This document shows, piece by piece, positions 1 through 7,355 of a DNA stretch of 35,543 nt; the stretch's first letter is position 1, and each line of letters begins with the position of its first letter. Below the pieces are notes generated by a model. That model made no database searches. It worked only from the letters and a program-made list of their open reading frames with translations, and had not been told where the DNA came from. Source of the DNA: an uncultured SAR116 cluster alpha proteobacterium (lineage in GTDB: Bacteria; Pseudomonadota; Alphaproteobacteria; Puniceispirillales; Marisalimonadaceae); contig CACNEF010000011.1 in assembly GCA_902619485.1 (NCBI GenBank), positions 1 to 35,543 on the forward strand. Reading direction: 5' to 3'. Position numbers and translations under genes: made by a program.

Positions 1-1146
1 AAAGATTTTAATCTTTATAATGTTCCTGATCTAGCTGACACTAGATTGATGTCTAATTTGTTAATTGATTTAGGTATTAAGATAAATTGGAAAAGAGGTA
101 ATTTAAAATTTAATGGAAAACCAAAAAAAGATGAGGCATCTGATGATTTAGTTAGGCAAATGAGAGCTTCGATTCTAGTTTTAGGTCCTTTGTTGGCATC
201 AAAGGGTTCAGCAAAAGTACCTCTTCCAGGTGGCTGCGCTATAGGCAGTAGACCTATCGATTTACATGTTATGGTAATGGAAGCGCTTGGAGCAAATGTT
301 TCATTTGATAGTGGTTTTATTATTAGTTCTCTAACTAATGAAGGTCTAAAAGGAGGAGTCATTAATTTTCCTAAAGTTTCAGTAGGTGCTACTGAAAGTG
401 CAATAATGACTGCTGTGTTGGCTAAGGGGCAAACCAAAATCTTTAATGCAGCACGAGAACCAGAAGTAACTGACTTAGCAAATTGTTTAAATAAAGCGGG
501 TGCAGATATAAAAGGTATAGGAACTGAAATTTTAATAATCAATGGCGTTAAAGAATTACATGAAGTTACCCATTCTGTTGTTTCTGATAGGATAGAGGCA
601 GGTTCATTTGCAATAGCATCTAGTATTACTATGGGTAACGTAGAAATAAATAATATTAATCCTGAAAATCTTTCAGAATTTATAAATGTTCTAAAATTGA
701 CCGGTAGTAAAATTCAAATTTTTAATAATTCAATAAACGTTTCTTGTACTCAAAGACCTAAACCTCATGATGTGAGTACAGATCCTTATCCTGGATTTCC
801 TACAGATTTACAAGCTCAATACATGGCTCTTATGGCAATAGCGGATGGGAAAACATTAATCAAAGAAACAATTTTTGAAAATAGGTTTATGCACGTTCCT
901 GAATTAATTAGAATGGGAGCAAAAATATCTGTAAATCGTCAAGAAGCAGAAATCTATGGCGTAAAAAAATTAAAAGGTGCTAGAGTAATGGCATCAGATT
1001 TAAGAGCTTCAATGTGTTTAATACTTGGAGCACTAGCTGCTTCTGGGACAAGTGAAATTGATGGTTTGTATCATTTAGATAGAGGTTATGAAAATTTAGA
1101 AGATAAATTGTCTAATCTAGGTGCAATGATAAAAAGATCAAATTAA
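1..1146 (+). CDS. murA: UDP-N-acetylglucosamine 1-carboxyvinyltransferase, 5' partial
   Basis: MurA transfers enolpyruvate from PEP to UDP-GlcNAc, the first committed step of peptidoglycan synthesis in the cytoplasm. The reading frame is open from base 1; the window begins inside the N-terminal part (NVPDLADTRLMSNLL, the usual MurA segment near residue 45), so about 40 residues are missing. The motif PGGCAIGSRPIDLH contains the PEP-binding cysteine (TGC at 235-237). C-terminal motifs DLRASMCLILGALAA and DRGYENLEDKLSNLGA are typical of the family. 381 codons are present against about 420 usual. It heads a conserved alphaproteobacterial gene order. The identity is secure; the start lies outside the window. 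Confidence 0.97.
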   Translation, partial: KDFNLYNVPDLADTRLMSNLLIDLGIKINWKRGNLKFNGKPKKDEASDDLVRQMRASILVLGPLLASKGSAKVPLPGGCAIGSRPIDLHVMVMEALGANVSFDSGFIISSLTNEGLKGGVINFPKVSVGATESAIMTAVLAKGQTKIFNAAREPEVTDLANCLNKAGADIKGIGTEILIINGVKELHEVTHSVVSDRIEAGSFAIASSITMGNVEINNINPENLSEFINVLKLTGSKIQIFNNSINVSCTQRPKPHDVSTDPYPGFPTDLQAQYMALMAIADGKTLIKETIFENRFMHVPELIRMGAKISVNRQEAEIYGVKKLKGARVMASDLRASMCLILGALAASGTSEIDGLYHLDRGYENLEDKLSNLGAMIKRSN

Positions 1147-1173
1147 TTATTAAAAAATTTTAGAGTTAATTTA

Positions 1174-1593
1174 ATGCCTATTGATAAAAAAATCCAACTT
1201 AATGCTTTAAATAATGATGATATAAAAATATTCTCATTTCTTTGTCAAGATGCCATAATTTCCAAAGAAGAAATATTTTATGACAAAACAAAAAAAATGT
1301 TTGTAGCCACACTAACAAGATTTTGTTGGGAGCAACAAGAATTTAATAATAAAAACATTAACTACAGAGTTGTAACTGGTCTGCAAATTAAAAATGTTAA
1401 TAATGTTCAATATTTTAATTTTAAATCTAAAAAATCTTTTTATAATCTGTTAGCGATAACTTATGAAAAAGAAAATATTATTCTGAATTTATCTATGTCT
1501 TCAAAAATTAAATTAGATTGTAAGAAAATTAATGCTACTATTGAGGATATAGACATTCCTTGGCCAACCAAGCTAAAACCTTTGCATAAATAA
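1174..1593 (+). CDS. DUF2948 family protein
   Basis: Small cytoplasmic protein (139 aa) of unknown function. Recognised by the DUF2948-like pattern near the N-terminus (LNALNNDDIKIFSFLCQDAI, then VATLTRFCWEQQ) and by its place directly after murA, where Alphaproteobacteria usually carry a DUF2948 gene. No membrane segment or signal peptide is visible. The start ATG at 1174 lies 27 nt after the murA stop, so co-transcription with murA and hisG is likely. The function is unknown; the family call rests on recalled similarity and synteny. Confidence 0.8.
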   Translation: MPIDKKIQLNALNNDDIKIFSFLCQDAIISKEEIFYDKTKKMFVATLTRFCWEQQEFNNKNINYRVVTGLQIKNVNNVQYFNFKSKKSFYNLLAITYEKENIILNLSMSSKIKLDCKKINATIEDIDIPWPTKLKPLHK

Positions 1594-1611
1594 TTTTATA
1601 GGAAATCATAA

Positions 1612-2271
1612 ATGACTTTAAACAAAAGTTTAAATATTGCTTTGCCAAAGGGTAGGATTTTAGATTCAGTACTTCCAATTTTATTTAAAGTTGGCATCGA
1701 GCCTGAAAAATCTTTTTTTGATAGAAATGACCGTAAGTTGAAGTTTAATACAAATATAAATAATATAGATATAATAAGAGTAAGATCTTTTGATGTTGTC
1801 ACATTTTTAGCTTATGGCGCTGCTCAAATGGCGTTCGTTGGTAGCGATATTTTAAATGAATTTAATCATTCTGAAGTGTATTCTCCTTTAGATCTTAATA
1901 TAGGGAAATGTAAAATGGTTGTTGCAGCTGAAAAAGATGTTATTGCCGACGAGGATCCAAGGTCTTGGAGTCATGTACGTGTTGCTACCAAATATCCTAA
2001 TATCACAAGAAAACATTTTGAATCTAGAGGTGTTCATGCAGAATGCATAAAGTTAAATGGTGCGATGGAACTTGCTCCATCAATGGGTTTATGTAAAAGA
2101 ATAGTAGATTTGGTTGAAACTGGCTCTACTTTAAAAGCTAACGGTTTGGTTGTAGTTGAGGATATTTGCGAAGTTTCAACAAGATTAGCAGTAAATAGAA
2201 GTTACATGAAAACTAACTTAAAAACTATACAACCCTGGATTGAAAAGGTTGAGGAAGCAATAAATGTCTAA
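1612..2271 (+). CDS. hisG: ATP phosphoribosyltransferase catalytic subunit, short form
   Basis: HisG condenses ATP and PRPP in the first step of histidine synthesis. Motifs: N-terminal NIALPKGRILDSVLPIL, RSFDVVTFLAYGAAQMAFVG, and the PRPP-loop-like segment GLCKRIVDLVETGSTLKANGL. At 219 aa it is the short form, which lacks the C-terminal regulatory domain of long HisG (about 290 aa) and in known systems needs the partner HisZ; no hisZ is seen in this window. An AGGAA ribosome site precedes ATG 1612. It overlaps hisD by 8 nt, so the two are probably translationally coupled. Its position between the DUF2948 gene and hisD is an addition to the common alphaproteobacterial order. Confidence 0.95.
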   Translation: MTLNKSLNIALPKGRILDSVLPILFKVGIEPEKSFFDRNDRKLKFNTNINNIDIIRVRSFDVVTFLAYGAAQMAFVGSDILNEFNHSEVYSPLDLNIGKCKMVVAAEKDVIADEDPRSWSHVRVATKYPNITRKHFESRGVHAECIKLNGAMELAPSMGLCKRIVDLVETGSTLKANGLVVVEDICEVSTRLAVNRSYMKTNLKTIQPWIEKVEEAINV

Positions 2272-3571
2272 ATTTAAAACTAGATATATAAATTATACAG
2301 ATAGAAGCTTTAAAAAAAAATTCGACAATTTGATAAATGGTGAGAGAAAATCAAATAATAAAATTAATCTTAGAGTCACAAAAATTTTAAAAGAAATACT
2401 TGAAAAAGGTGATGATGGTCTAAATCATTGTGTAAGTGAATTTGATAAAATAAAAGTTAAAAAAATTAAAGACTTATACATTTCGCAAGATATCTTGAAA
2501 AAAGCTTATAACGGACTTGGAAGAGAACAGAAAAAAGCATTAAATATTGCAGCTAAAAGAATAAAGCAATTTCATAGTCAACAAATTCCTAAAAACTTTA
2601 ATTATAAAGATAATCTAAAAGTTAATTTAGGTTTATCTTATTCTCCAATAAACTCCGCAGGTTTTTATGTTCCTGGAGGAAAAGCAATTTATCCATCCTC
2701 AGTATTAATGAACGCAATACCCGCTTTAGTTGCGGGTGTTAAGAGGAGAGTACTTGTAAGCCCAATTTCAGACATAAACCAGTCATCTATTGTTCTTGCT
2801 GCAGCTCATGTTGCAAAAGTAACAGAATTTATTCGAATGGGTGGAGCCCACGCTGTAGCTGCACTTGCTTATGGCACAAAATCTATTTTACCTGTAAATA
2901 AAATTGTAGGTCCTGGAAATGCTTACGTTGCAGAAGCTAAAAGACAAGTATTTGGTCGAGTAGGAATTGACTCAATTGCCGGCCCTTCAGAGGTCTTAAT
3001 TGTATGCGATGAAACAGCTAACCCAGATCATGTTGCTATAGATCTATTATCACAGGCAGAGCATGATGAATTAGCCCAGTCTATTTTAATAACAACAAGT
3101 AAAGAAATTGCAGCAAAAGTGAAACTTTCGTTAGAAAAATTTCTTATGGAAATTTCTAGATCAAAAATCGCAAGTTCGTCGTGGTATGATTTTGGAGCTA
3201 TAATTTTAGTTGAAAACTTAAGTCAAGCTATTGAATTAATAAATATGAAAGCACCTGAACATTTACAATTAATTATTAAAAATCCACAAAAAGTTATTAA
3301 AGAAATAAAAAATGCAGGAGCTATATTTGTTGGTCCTTATACGCCTGAGGCGGTAGGAGATTATATTGCTGGTCCAAATCATGTTCTTCCAACAAATGGA
3401 ACAGCAAAATTTTCGAGTGGATTAGGAGTTATTGACTTCTACAAAAGAACTACAATAGTTAACTTTAATAAAAACAGCCTCAATGAACTGGGAAAACATG
3501 TAGTAACATTAGCTAAAGCAGAAGGTCTAGAGGCACATGCAAAGTCTATTTCAATAAGAATAGACAAATAA
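2264..3571 (+). CDS. hisD: Histidinol dehydrogenase
   Basis: Oxidises L-histidinol to L-histidine in two NAD-dependent steps, the last of the pathway; zinc enzyme, cytoplasmic. 435 aa, normal length. Visible motifs: GFYVPGGKAIYPSSVLMN, the IVGPGNAYVAEAKRQVFG signature, IAGPSEVLIV, zinc-site SQAEHDE near residue 265, the catalytic Glu-His pair in APEHLQL near 330, and DYIAGPNHVLPTNG with the remaining Asp/His ligands. It overlaps the end of hisG by 8 nt. The 80-nt gap that follows carries the infA promoter candidate, so the operon may end here. Confidence 0.97.
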   Translation: MSKFKTRYINYTDRSFKKKFDNLINGERKSNNKINLRVTKILKEILEKGDDGLNHCVSEFDKIKVKKIKDLYISQDILKKAYNGLGREQKKALNIAAKRIKQFHSQQIPKNFNYKDNLKVNLGLSYSPINSAGFYVPGGKAIYPSSVLMNAIPALVAGVKRRVLVSPISDINQSSIVLAAAHVAKVTEFIRMGGAHAVAALAYGTKSILPVNKIVGPGNAYVAEAKRQVFGRVGIDSIAGPSEVLIVCDETANPDHVAIDLLSQAEHDELAQSILITTSKEIAAKVKLSLEKFLMEISRSKIASSSWYDFGAIILVENLSQAIELINMKAPEHLQLIIKNPQKVIKEIKNAGAIFVGPYTPEAVGDYIAGPNHVLPTNGTAKFSSGLGVIDFYKRTTIVNFNKNSLNELGKHVVTLAKAEGLEAHAKSISIRIDK

Positions 3572-3605
3572 AATAAAAAAATATTATATAAAAACCTTGA
3601 CTAAT

Positions 3606-3634
3606 TAGACATAATAGTGAGATTAAACTTAAAT
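3606..3634 (+). promoter_or_regulatory. Candidate promoter for infA
   Basis: In the 80-nt gap between hisD and infA, TAGACA (3606-3611) is followed after 17 nt by TTAAAT (3629-3634). The block TAGACATAAT recurs upstream of the tRNA-Phe gene in this window, where the spacing and -10 match are better. TTGACT at 3597-3602 is an alternative -35. A GAGG ribosome site lies just before ATG 3652. Seen by eye only. Confidence 0.35.
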
Positions 3635-3651
3635 TTTAAAGAAGAGGATAA

Positions 3652-3870
3652 ATGGCAAAGGAAGGTGTAATAGAATTTTCTGGTATTGTAGAAGAACTTC
3701 TACCAAATGCCATGTTTAGGGTAAAACTTGACAATGACCATGAGGTACTAGCCCATACGAGTGGAAAAATGAGGAAAAATCGGATTAGAGTATTACTTGG
3801 TGATAGAGTGAATGTGGAAATGACACCTTATGATTTAACAAAAGGAAGAATTACATTTAGATATAAATAA
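3652..3870 (+). CDS. infA: Translation initiation factor IF-1
   Basis: 72-aa S1/OB-fold protein that binds the ribosomal A site during initiation. The sequence opens [19 protein letters not shown] and ends [10 protein letters not shown], both diagnostic; [19 protein letters not shown] is the conserved core. The length is exactly that of the family. Ribosome site GAAGAGG lies 7 nt before the ATG. It sits between hisD and maf as in many Alphaproteobacteria; the UPF0262 and phosphatase-like genes that often separate hisD from infA are absent here. Confidence 0.98.
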   Translation: MAKEGVIEFSGIVEELLPNAMFRVKLDNDHEVLAHTSGKMRKNRIRVLLGDRVNVEMTPYDLTKGRITFRYK

Positions 3871-3894
3871 ATTCTGATGTGTTAAGTTTGTTTT

Positions 3895-4494
3895 ATGGAA
3901 AAAACTAAATTGAACAAACATTTTATACTTGCATCTAGTTCCCAAAGACGGCTCCAACTTCTTAGTCAAATAGGTGTTATACCTGACTTAATATTATCAC
4001 CAAATATTGATGAAAAGATATTTTCTAAAGAGTTACCCCGTATATATGTTGAGAGAATGTCTTTAGAAAAAAATAGAGTTTTTCAACAAAAATACCCTCA
4101 ATCTTTAATACTTACTGCTGATACGGTGGTTTCAGTAGGTAGAAGGATCTTGCCTAAAACTGCAGATATAAATACAGCTGAGGAATGCTTAAAATTAATT
4201 TCAGGAAGAAGACATAAAGTTTTTACAAGCTTTACGCTTTATTCACCAAAAAATTCACTCAAAACAAAAACCATACAATCAATCATAAAATTTAAAAGAT
4301 TACATCCGGATGAAATAAGTTATTATCTTGCTACAAAGGAATGGGAAGGGAAAGCAGGGGGATATGCCATACAAGGAATTGCCGCATCATTTATAAATTT
4401 TATATCAGGTTCGTACAGCAATGTAGTAGGTTTGCCCTTAGCAGAGCTTTACAGAGTGTTAATTTCTATCGGATATAATTTCAAAAATGATTAA
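3895..4494 (+). CDS. maf: Maf family nucleoside triphosphate pyrophosphatase
   Basis: Maf proteins hydrolyse non-canonical or modified NTPs (dTTP/UTP or m7GTP, by subfamily) to monophosphates. Motifs: ILASSSQRRLQLLSQIG (phosphate-binding SxxR near residue 14), TADTVVSVGRRILPKT (catalytic Asp), SGRRHKVFTSF, and GGYAIQGIAASFINFISGSY with NVVGLPLAEL at the C-terminus. 199 aa, normal length. It follows infA by 24 nt and overlaps the RNase gene by 8 nt, the usual infA-maf-rng arrangement. The subfamily (YhdE-like or YceF-like) is not decided. Confidence 0.93.
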   Translation: MEKTKLNKHFILASSSQRRLQLLSQIGVIPDLILSPNIDEKIFSKELPRIYVERMSLEKNRVFQQKYPQSLILTADTVVSVGRRILPKTADINTAEECLKLISGRRHKVFTSFTLYSPKNSLKTKTIQSIIKFKRLHPDEISYYLATKEWEGKAGGYAIQGIAASFINFISGSYSNVVGLPLAELYRVLISIGYNFKND

Positions 4495-5503
4495 TGAAAT
4501 TAAAGACCATTTTATCTTGGTAGATAAATGTGCCGAAGAGACAAGAGTAGTTGAAATTAAGAGTAAAAAAATTGTTAAAATTACTTGTTGGCAAGATGAA
4601 AAGCCTCCGTTGATTGGTAATGTTTTATATGCAACAGTTTTAAAAACATTAAATAGTGGGATTGTCAGGGCAAGTTTAAATAATAAAAAAATAGTCACTG
4701 TCAGAGCAGGGACAAAATTTTTTAAAAAAAATGAAAAAATTAAAGTTATTATTACTAGTGAAGAGTTTGAAGATAAGCCTATTCAGGCAAAATTATGGTC
4801 TGGAAATTGTGATTTAGAAAAAATGAATGATGTAAAACGGATAATTCATCTTTTTTATAATAAAAATATACCTGTAATAGAAGACAATCATGCAATCTAT
4901 TGGAATAATATGGATTTAGATAGTTGTTTTCTTAGCGCTTTAAATTCTATGATAAAAATTGAGGATGGTGGTACTTTATGGATTGAAAAAACAAAAGCCG
5001 CCACCCTTATTGATGTTGATACTAAAACTATATTAATTAACAATGAAGATGAAATGTTAAAGTTCTGTAAAAATGTGTTTCTCAAATGTATGGATGAAAT
5101 TAAATTGAGAAATATAGGAGGTATGATACTTATTGATTTTCCTAGAATGTCTTTTAATAGAAAAAAAAATCTTCATGAATTTATTACTAAAGAAGGAACA
5201 AAAAAAAATTCAGACAGCAATTTTCTAGGTTTTTCTAAATTACAACTTTATGAGATGTATGTACCAAGAAACTTTAAGTCTATAGAGAGTTTTTATATTA
5301 ATAAAAGTGAATTTGATTTTCAAAACCACATAAGATCATTGTGGAGAGCATCTAAGAAAATCAGATCTAAAAATAATATTCAGTTTTTATGTGGTAAAAA
5401 TCTCCATAAAAGATTAAAGCATAAAAAAATACCAGAATTTATAAATATTGTTGAAAGAAAAGATCTCCCAAATGATTACGGTGAGTTATCAGAAAAAAAA
5501 TAA
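4487..5503 (+). CDS. Ribonuclease E/G family protein (RNase G-like), divergent
   Basis: Probable endoribonuclease of the RNase E/G family. 338 aa. Residues about 40-90 look like an S1-type segment (NVLYATVLKTLNSGIVRASL). The two catalytic-aspartate motifs are visible: IEKTKAATLIDVDTK (D176) and GGMILIDFPRMS (D217), equivalent to D303 and D346 of E. coli RNase E. The motif normally reading LGLVEMTRKR is degenerate here (FLGFSKLQLYEMYVPR) and no CPxC zinc link is present, so this is a short, divergent member. It overlaps maf by 8 nt and is followed at once by yacG, the standard alphaproteobacterial order. Substrate unknown; rRNA or mRNA processing is inferred from the family. Confidence 0.85.
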   Translation: MINEIKDHFILVDKCAEETRVVEIKSKKIVKITCWQDEKPPLIGNVLYATVLKTLNSGIVRASLNNKKIVTVRAGTKFFKKNEKIKVIITSEEFEDKPIQAKLWSGNCDLEKMNDVKRIIHLFYNKNIPVIEDNHAIYWNNMDLDSCFLSALNSMIKIEDGGTLWIEKTKAATLIDVDTKTILINNEDEMLKFCKNVFLKCMDEIKLRNIGGMILIDFPRMSFNRKKNLHEFITKEGTKKNSDSNFLGFSKLQLYEMYVPRNFKSIESFYINKSEFDFQNHIRSLWRASKKIRSKNNIQFLCGKNLHKRLKHKKIPEFINIVERKDLPNDYGELSEKK

Positions 5504-5504
5504 C

Positions 5505-5675
5505 ATGAGAGAAAATCTAAAATTAAAATGTGTTAATTGTGATAAAGAATTTGATATCAAATTAGGTACGAAACCATTCTGTTCTAAACGATGTAGTCAT
5601 GTAGACTTAAACAATTGGTTGGGTGAAAAATATTTAATTCATATAAATGAAGAAGATTATGAAAAGGATGTTTAA
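5505..5675 (+). CDS. yacG: YacG family zinc protein (DNA gyrase inhibitor type)
   Basis: 56-aa zinc protein; the E. coli homologue binds GyrB and inhibits gyrase. The four zinc cysteines are in CVNC (CX2C) and, after a short loop, FCSKRC (CX3C), followed by the family motif HVDLNNWLGEKY. I choose ATG 5505, one base after the RNase stop codon, instead of an ATG at 5448 that would overlap the RNase gene by 56 nt and add 19 unrelated residues. The acidic tail (NEEDYEKDV) is common in the family. Synteny after the RNase G-like gene supports the call. Confidence 0.92.
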   Translation: MRENLKLKCVNCDKEFDIKLGTKPFCSKRCSHVDLNNWLGEKYLIHINEEDYEKDV

Positions 5676-5692
5676 TTTTTTTTTTTGTAAGC

Positions 5693-5721
5693 TAGACATA
5701 ATGTGATGATCACGTTATAGA
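5693..5721 (+). promoter_or_regulatory. Candidate promoter for tRNA-Phe
   Basis: TAGACA (5693-5698), a 17-nt spacer, then TATAGA (5716-5721), placed 12 nt before the mature tRNA 5' end. The arrangement fits a housekeeping sigma promoter with initiation a few bases upstream of the tRNA. A T-rich run (about 5673-5687) lies just upstream. Confidence 0.5.
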
Positions 5722-5733
5722 TTATTTTACAAA

Positions 5734-5809
5734 GCCCGGGTAGCTCAGTAGGTAGAGCAGAGGACTGAAAATCCTCGTGTCGGTGGTTCGAATCCGCCCC
5801 CGGGCACCA
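5734..5809 (+). tRNA. tRNA-Phe (anticodon GAA)
   Basis: Complete cloverleaf of 76 nt with encoded CCA. Acceptor GCCCGGG (5734-5740) pairs with CCCGGGC (5799-5805); the D arm contains AGCTCAGTAGGTAGAGC. Anticodon stem GAGGA (5760-5764)/TCCTC (5772-5776) closes loop CTGAAAA with anticodon GAA at 5767-5769. The T arm is GGTGG-TTCGAAT-CCGCC. It lies downstream of yacG as is common in Alphaproteobacteria. Its last 55 nt (5755-5809) are imperfectly repeated at 13147-13201, which makes it the probable integration site of an island; if so, the 3' half of the present gene may derive from the incoming element. Confidence 0.98.
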
Positions 5810-5823
5810 CTTTTCTTTTTTAA

Positions 5824-6191
5824 GACTTAACTAACCCGTTAGTAGAGCATTGTAAAAAAAATAATAGACCTTATGAACAAAAAAAAGACGCTCCTGCAGG
5901 TCATTTAATTGGACCAGAGGTTTATAAAAGTATTTACGTACAACCATCTACAGAGCATAAAATATTATTGATTAGGGAACATGAAGTTGATAGAAAATTC
6001 CTCCTCAATCTATTGAAATCCTTTCAAAAATATAAATCTCAACTATTGACAAAGATACCAATGAATCAGCCCTTTATCCTATTACACTTGACAAAATTGA
6101 TACTTTATATGTTGTCTGTTATTAATTATCATTTGAGACTATGGGTGATATAATTGATAGAACTGAAATGTCTAAAGAATTTCAAAATTAA
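5824..6191 (+). pseudogene. Decayed coding remnant after tRNA-Phe, family unknown
   Basis: This fills most of the 479-nt gap between the tRNA and the ABC operon. One frame is open from 5824 and reads protein-like text (HCKKNNRPYEQKKDAP, GHLIGPEVYKSIYVQPSTEH, KILLIREHEVD). Near 6000 the sense shifts to another frame (PPQSIEILSKI, then DTNESALYPITLDKIDTLYV, FETMGDIIDRTEMSKEF), which is broken by TAA at 6033 and 6123 and ends at TAA 6189. I read this as one gene ruined by a frameshift and nonsense changes; no good start codon or ribosome site is visible. The open stretch at 5968-6153 in the first frame is hydrophobic out-of-frame text, not a gene. I do not recognise the family. 6192-6288 shows nothing. 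Confidence 0.45.
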
Positions 6192-6288
6192 GTCAGTAAG
6201 GCCAATTAAACAGAAAAATTAAAAGAATCTAATGTTGTAAAAATAATTTAAGTACCAAATTAATTTATTTTTTAAATTTTAATGAAAT

Positions 6289-7344
6289 TTAATTTATTCT
6301 TTCATCTTTTTTAGTAAAAAAGTGTAAATATTTAGAAATAAACTTTATGCCAATTTTCTCATTAAGAACAACTTTAGTATTTGGATCTAATTTCACTACA
6401 ATTAGTTCATTATCCAATTCGCAATCAATATAAACGTATTGTTCAGAACCTAAATATTCACAAAACTTTATATTGCCTTTTAACATATTTTTTACTGGCT
6501 TACAAAGTTCTATATTATCTGGTCTTATTCCAATTTTAAAAACATTTTCTTTTTTTGTTTTAATATTAGTTTTTTTATTTTTGTTGAGATATATATATCC
6601 TTCTTTTTGGTTGCACTCTAAAATATTCATTTTTGGAGTTCCAATAAATTGGGCAACGAATAAATTTTGTGGATAATTATATAGTTCGAATGGTGAACCA
6701 ATTTGAATGATTTTTCCTTCATTAAGTACAACTATCTTATCTGCAAGTGTCATTGCTTCAATTTGGTCGTGAGTAACATATATTGTGGTTACTCCAAGTT
6801 CTTTATGGAGTTTTGAAATTTCTAAACGCATTTCAACTCGTAAGGCTGCATCAAGATTTGAGAGAGGTTCATCAAACAAGAAGGCTTTAGGTTTTCTTAT
6901 TATTGCTCTCCCAATTGCTACTCTTTGTTTTTGTCCCCCAGATAATTGTTTAGGAAGTCTATGCAATAAATTATCTAATCGGAGTATCTTAGCAATTTCT
7001 CCAACTCTTTTTTCTAATATTTTGTTTTTAACTCCTGATGTCTTTAAAGAAAAACCAATATTATCAAAAACACTCATATGAGGGTATAAGGCATAGGATT
7101 GAAAAACCATTGATATTCCGCGATCATATGGAATCTTATTAGTTACATCAACGTCATCGATTGAAACCGACCCGTTATCTAAATCCTCCAAACCAGATAT
7201 TATTCTCAAAAGAGTTGATTTGCCACATCCAGAAGGTCCAACGAAAACAACAAATTCTCCATCTTTTATATTAAGATCAATGTTTTTAATAACCTGATTA
7301 TCAGAAAACCATTTTGAGATATTTTTAAGTGTAATAGAAGACAT
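6289..7344 (-). CDS. Sugar ABC transporter ATP-binding protein (UgpC/MalK/MsmX type)
   Basis: Cytoplasmic ATPase of a carbohydrate (CUT1-type) importer, 351 aa. Walker A GPSGCGKST near residue 37, Q-loop MVFQSYALYPHMSV, signature LSGGQKQRVAIGRA near 135, Walker B KAFLFDEPLSNLDA, H-loop TTIYVTHDQIEAMTLA. The C-terminal 110 residues (IGTPKMNIL, IGIRPDNIEL) match the TOBE/MalK regulatory region. It is the last gene of the minus-strand operon, 11 nt after the glycosidase gene, and completes the transporter with the two permeases and binding protein upstream. The ligand is probably a glucoside, judged from the hydrolase. Confidence 0.93.
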   Translation of the reverse strand: MSSITLKNISKWFSDNQVIKNIDLNIKDGEFVVFVGPSGCGKSTLLRIISGLEDLDNGSVSIDDVDVTNKIPYDRGISMVFQSYALYPHMSVFDNIGFSLKTSGVKNKILEKRVGEIAKILRLDNLLHRLPKQLSGGQKQRVAIGRAIIRKPKAFLFDEPLSNLDAALRVEMRLEISKLHKELGVTTIYVTHDQIEAMTLADKIVVLNEGKIIQIGSPFELYNYPQNLFVAQFIGTPKMNILECNQKEGYIYLNKNKKTNIKTKKENVFKIGIRPDNIELCKPVKNMLKGNIKFCEYLGSEQYVYIDCELDNELIVVKLDPNTKVVLNEKIGIKFISKYLHFFTKKDERIN

Positions 7345-7355
7345 TTTTTTTCACA

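Noticed and set aside
5968-6153. 61-codon open frame in the gap after tRNA-Phe
   Set aside because: Its start lies inside the decayed segment, no ribosome site is present, and the second half is hydrophobic text out of frame with the better-looking peptide (SALYPITLDKIDTLYV). Treated as part of the pseudogene.
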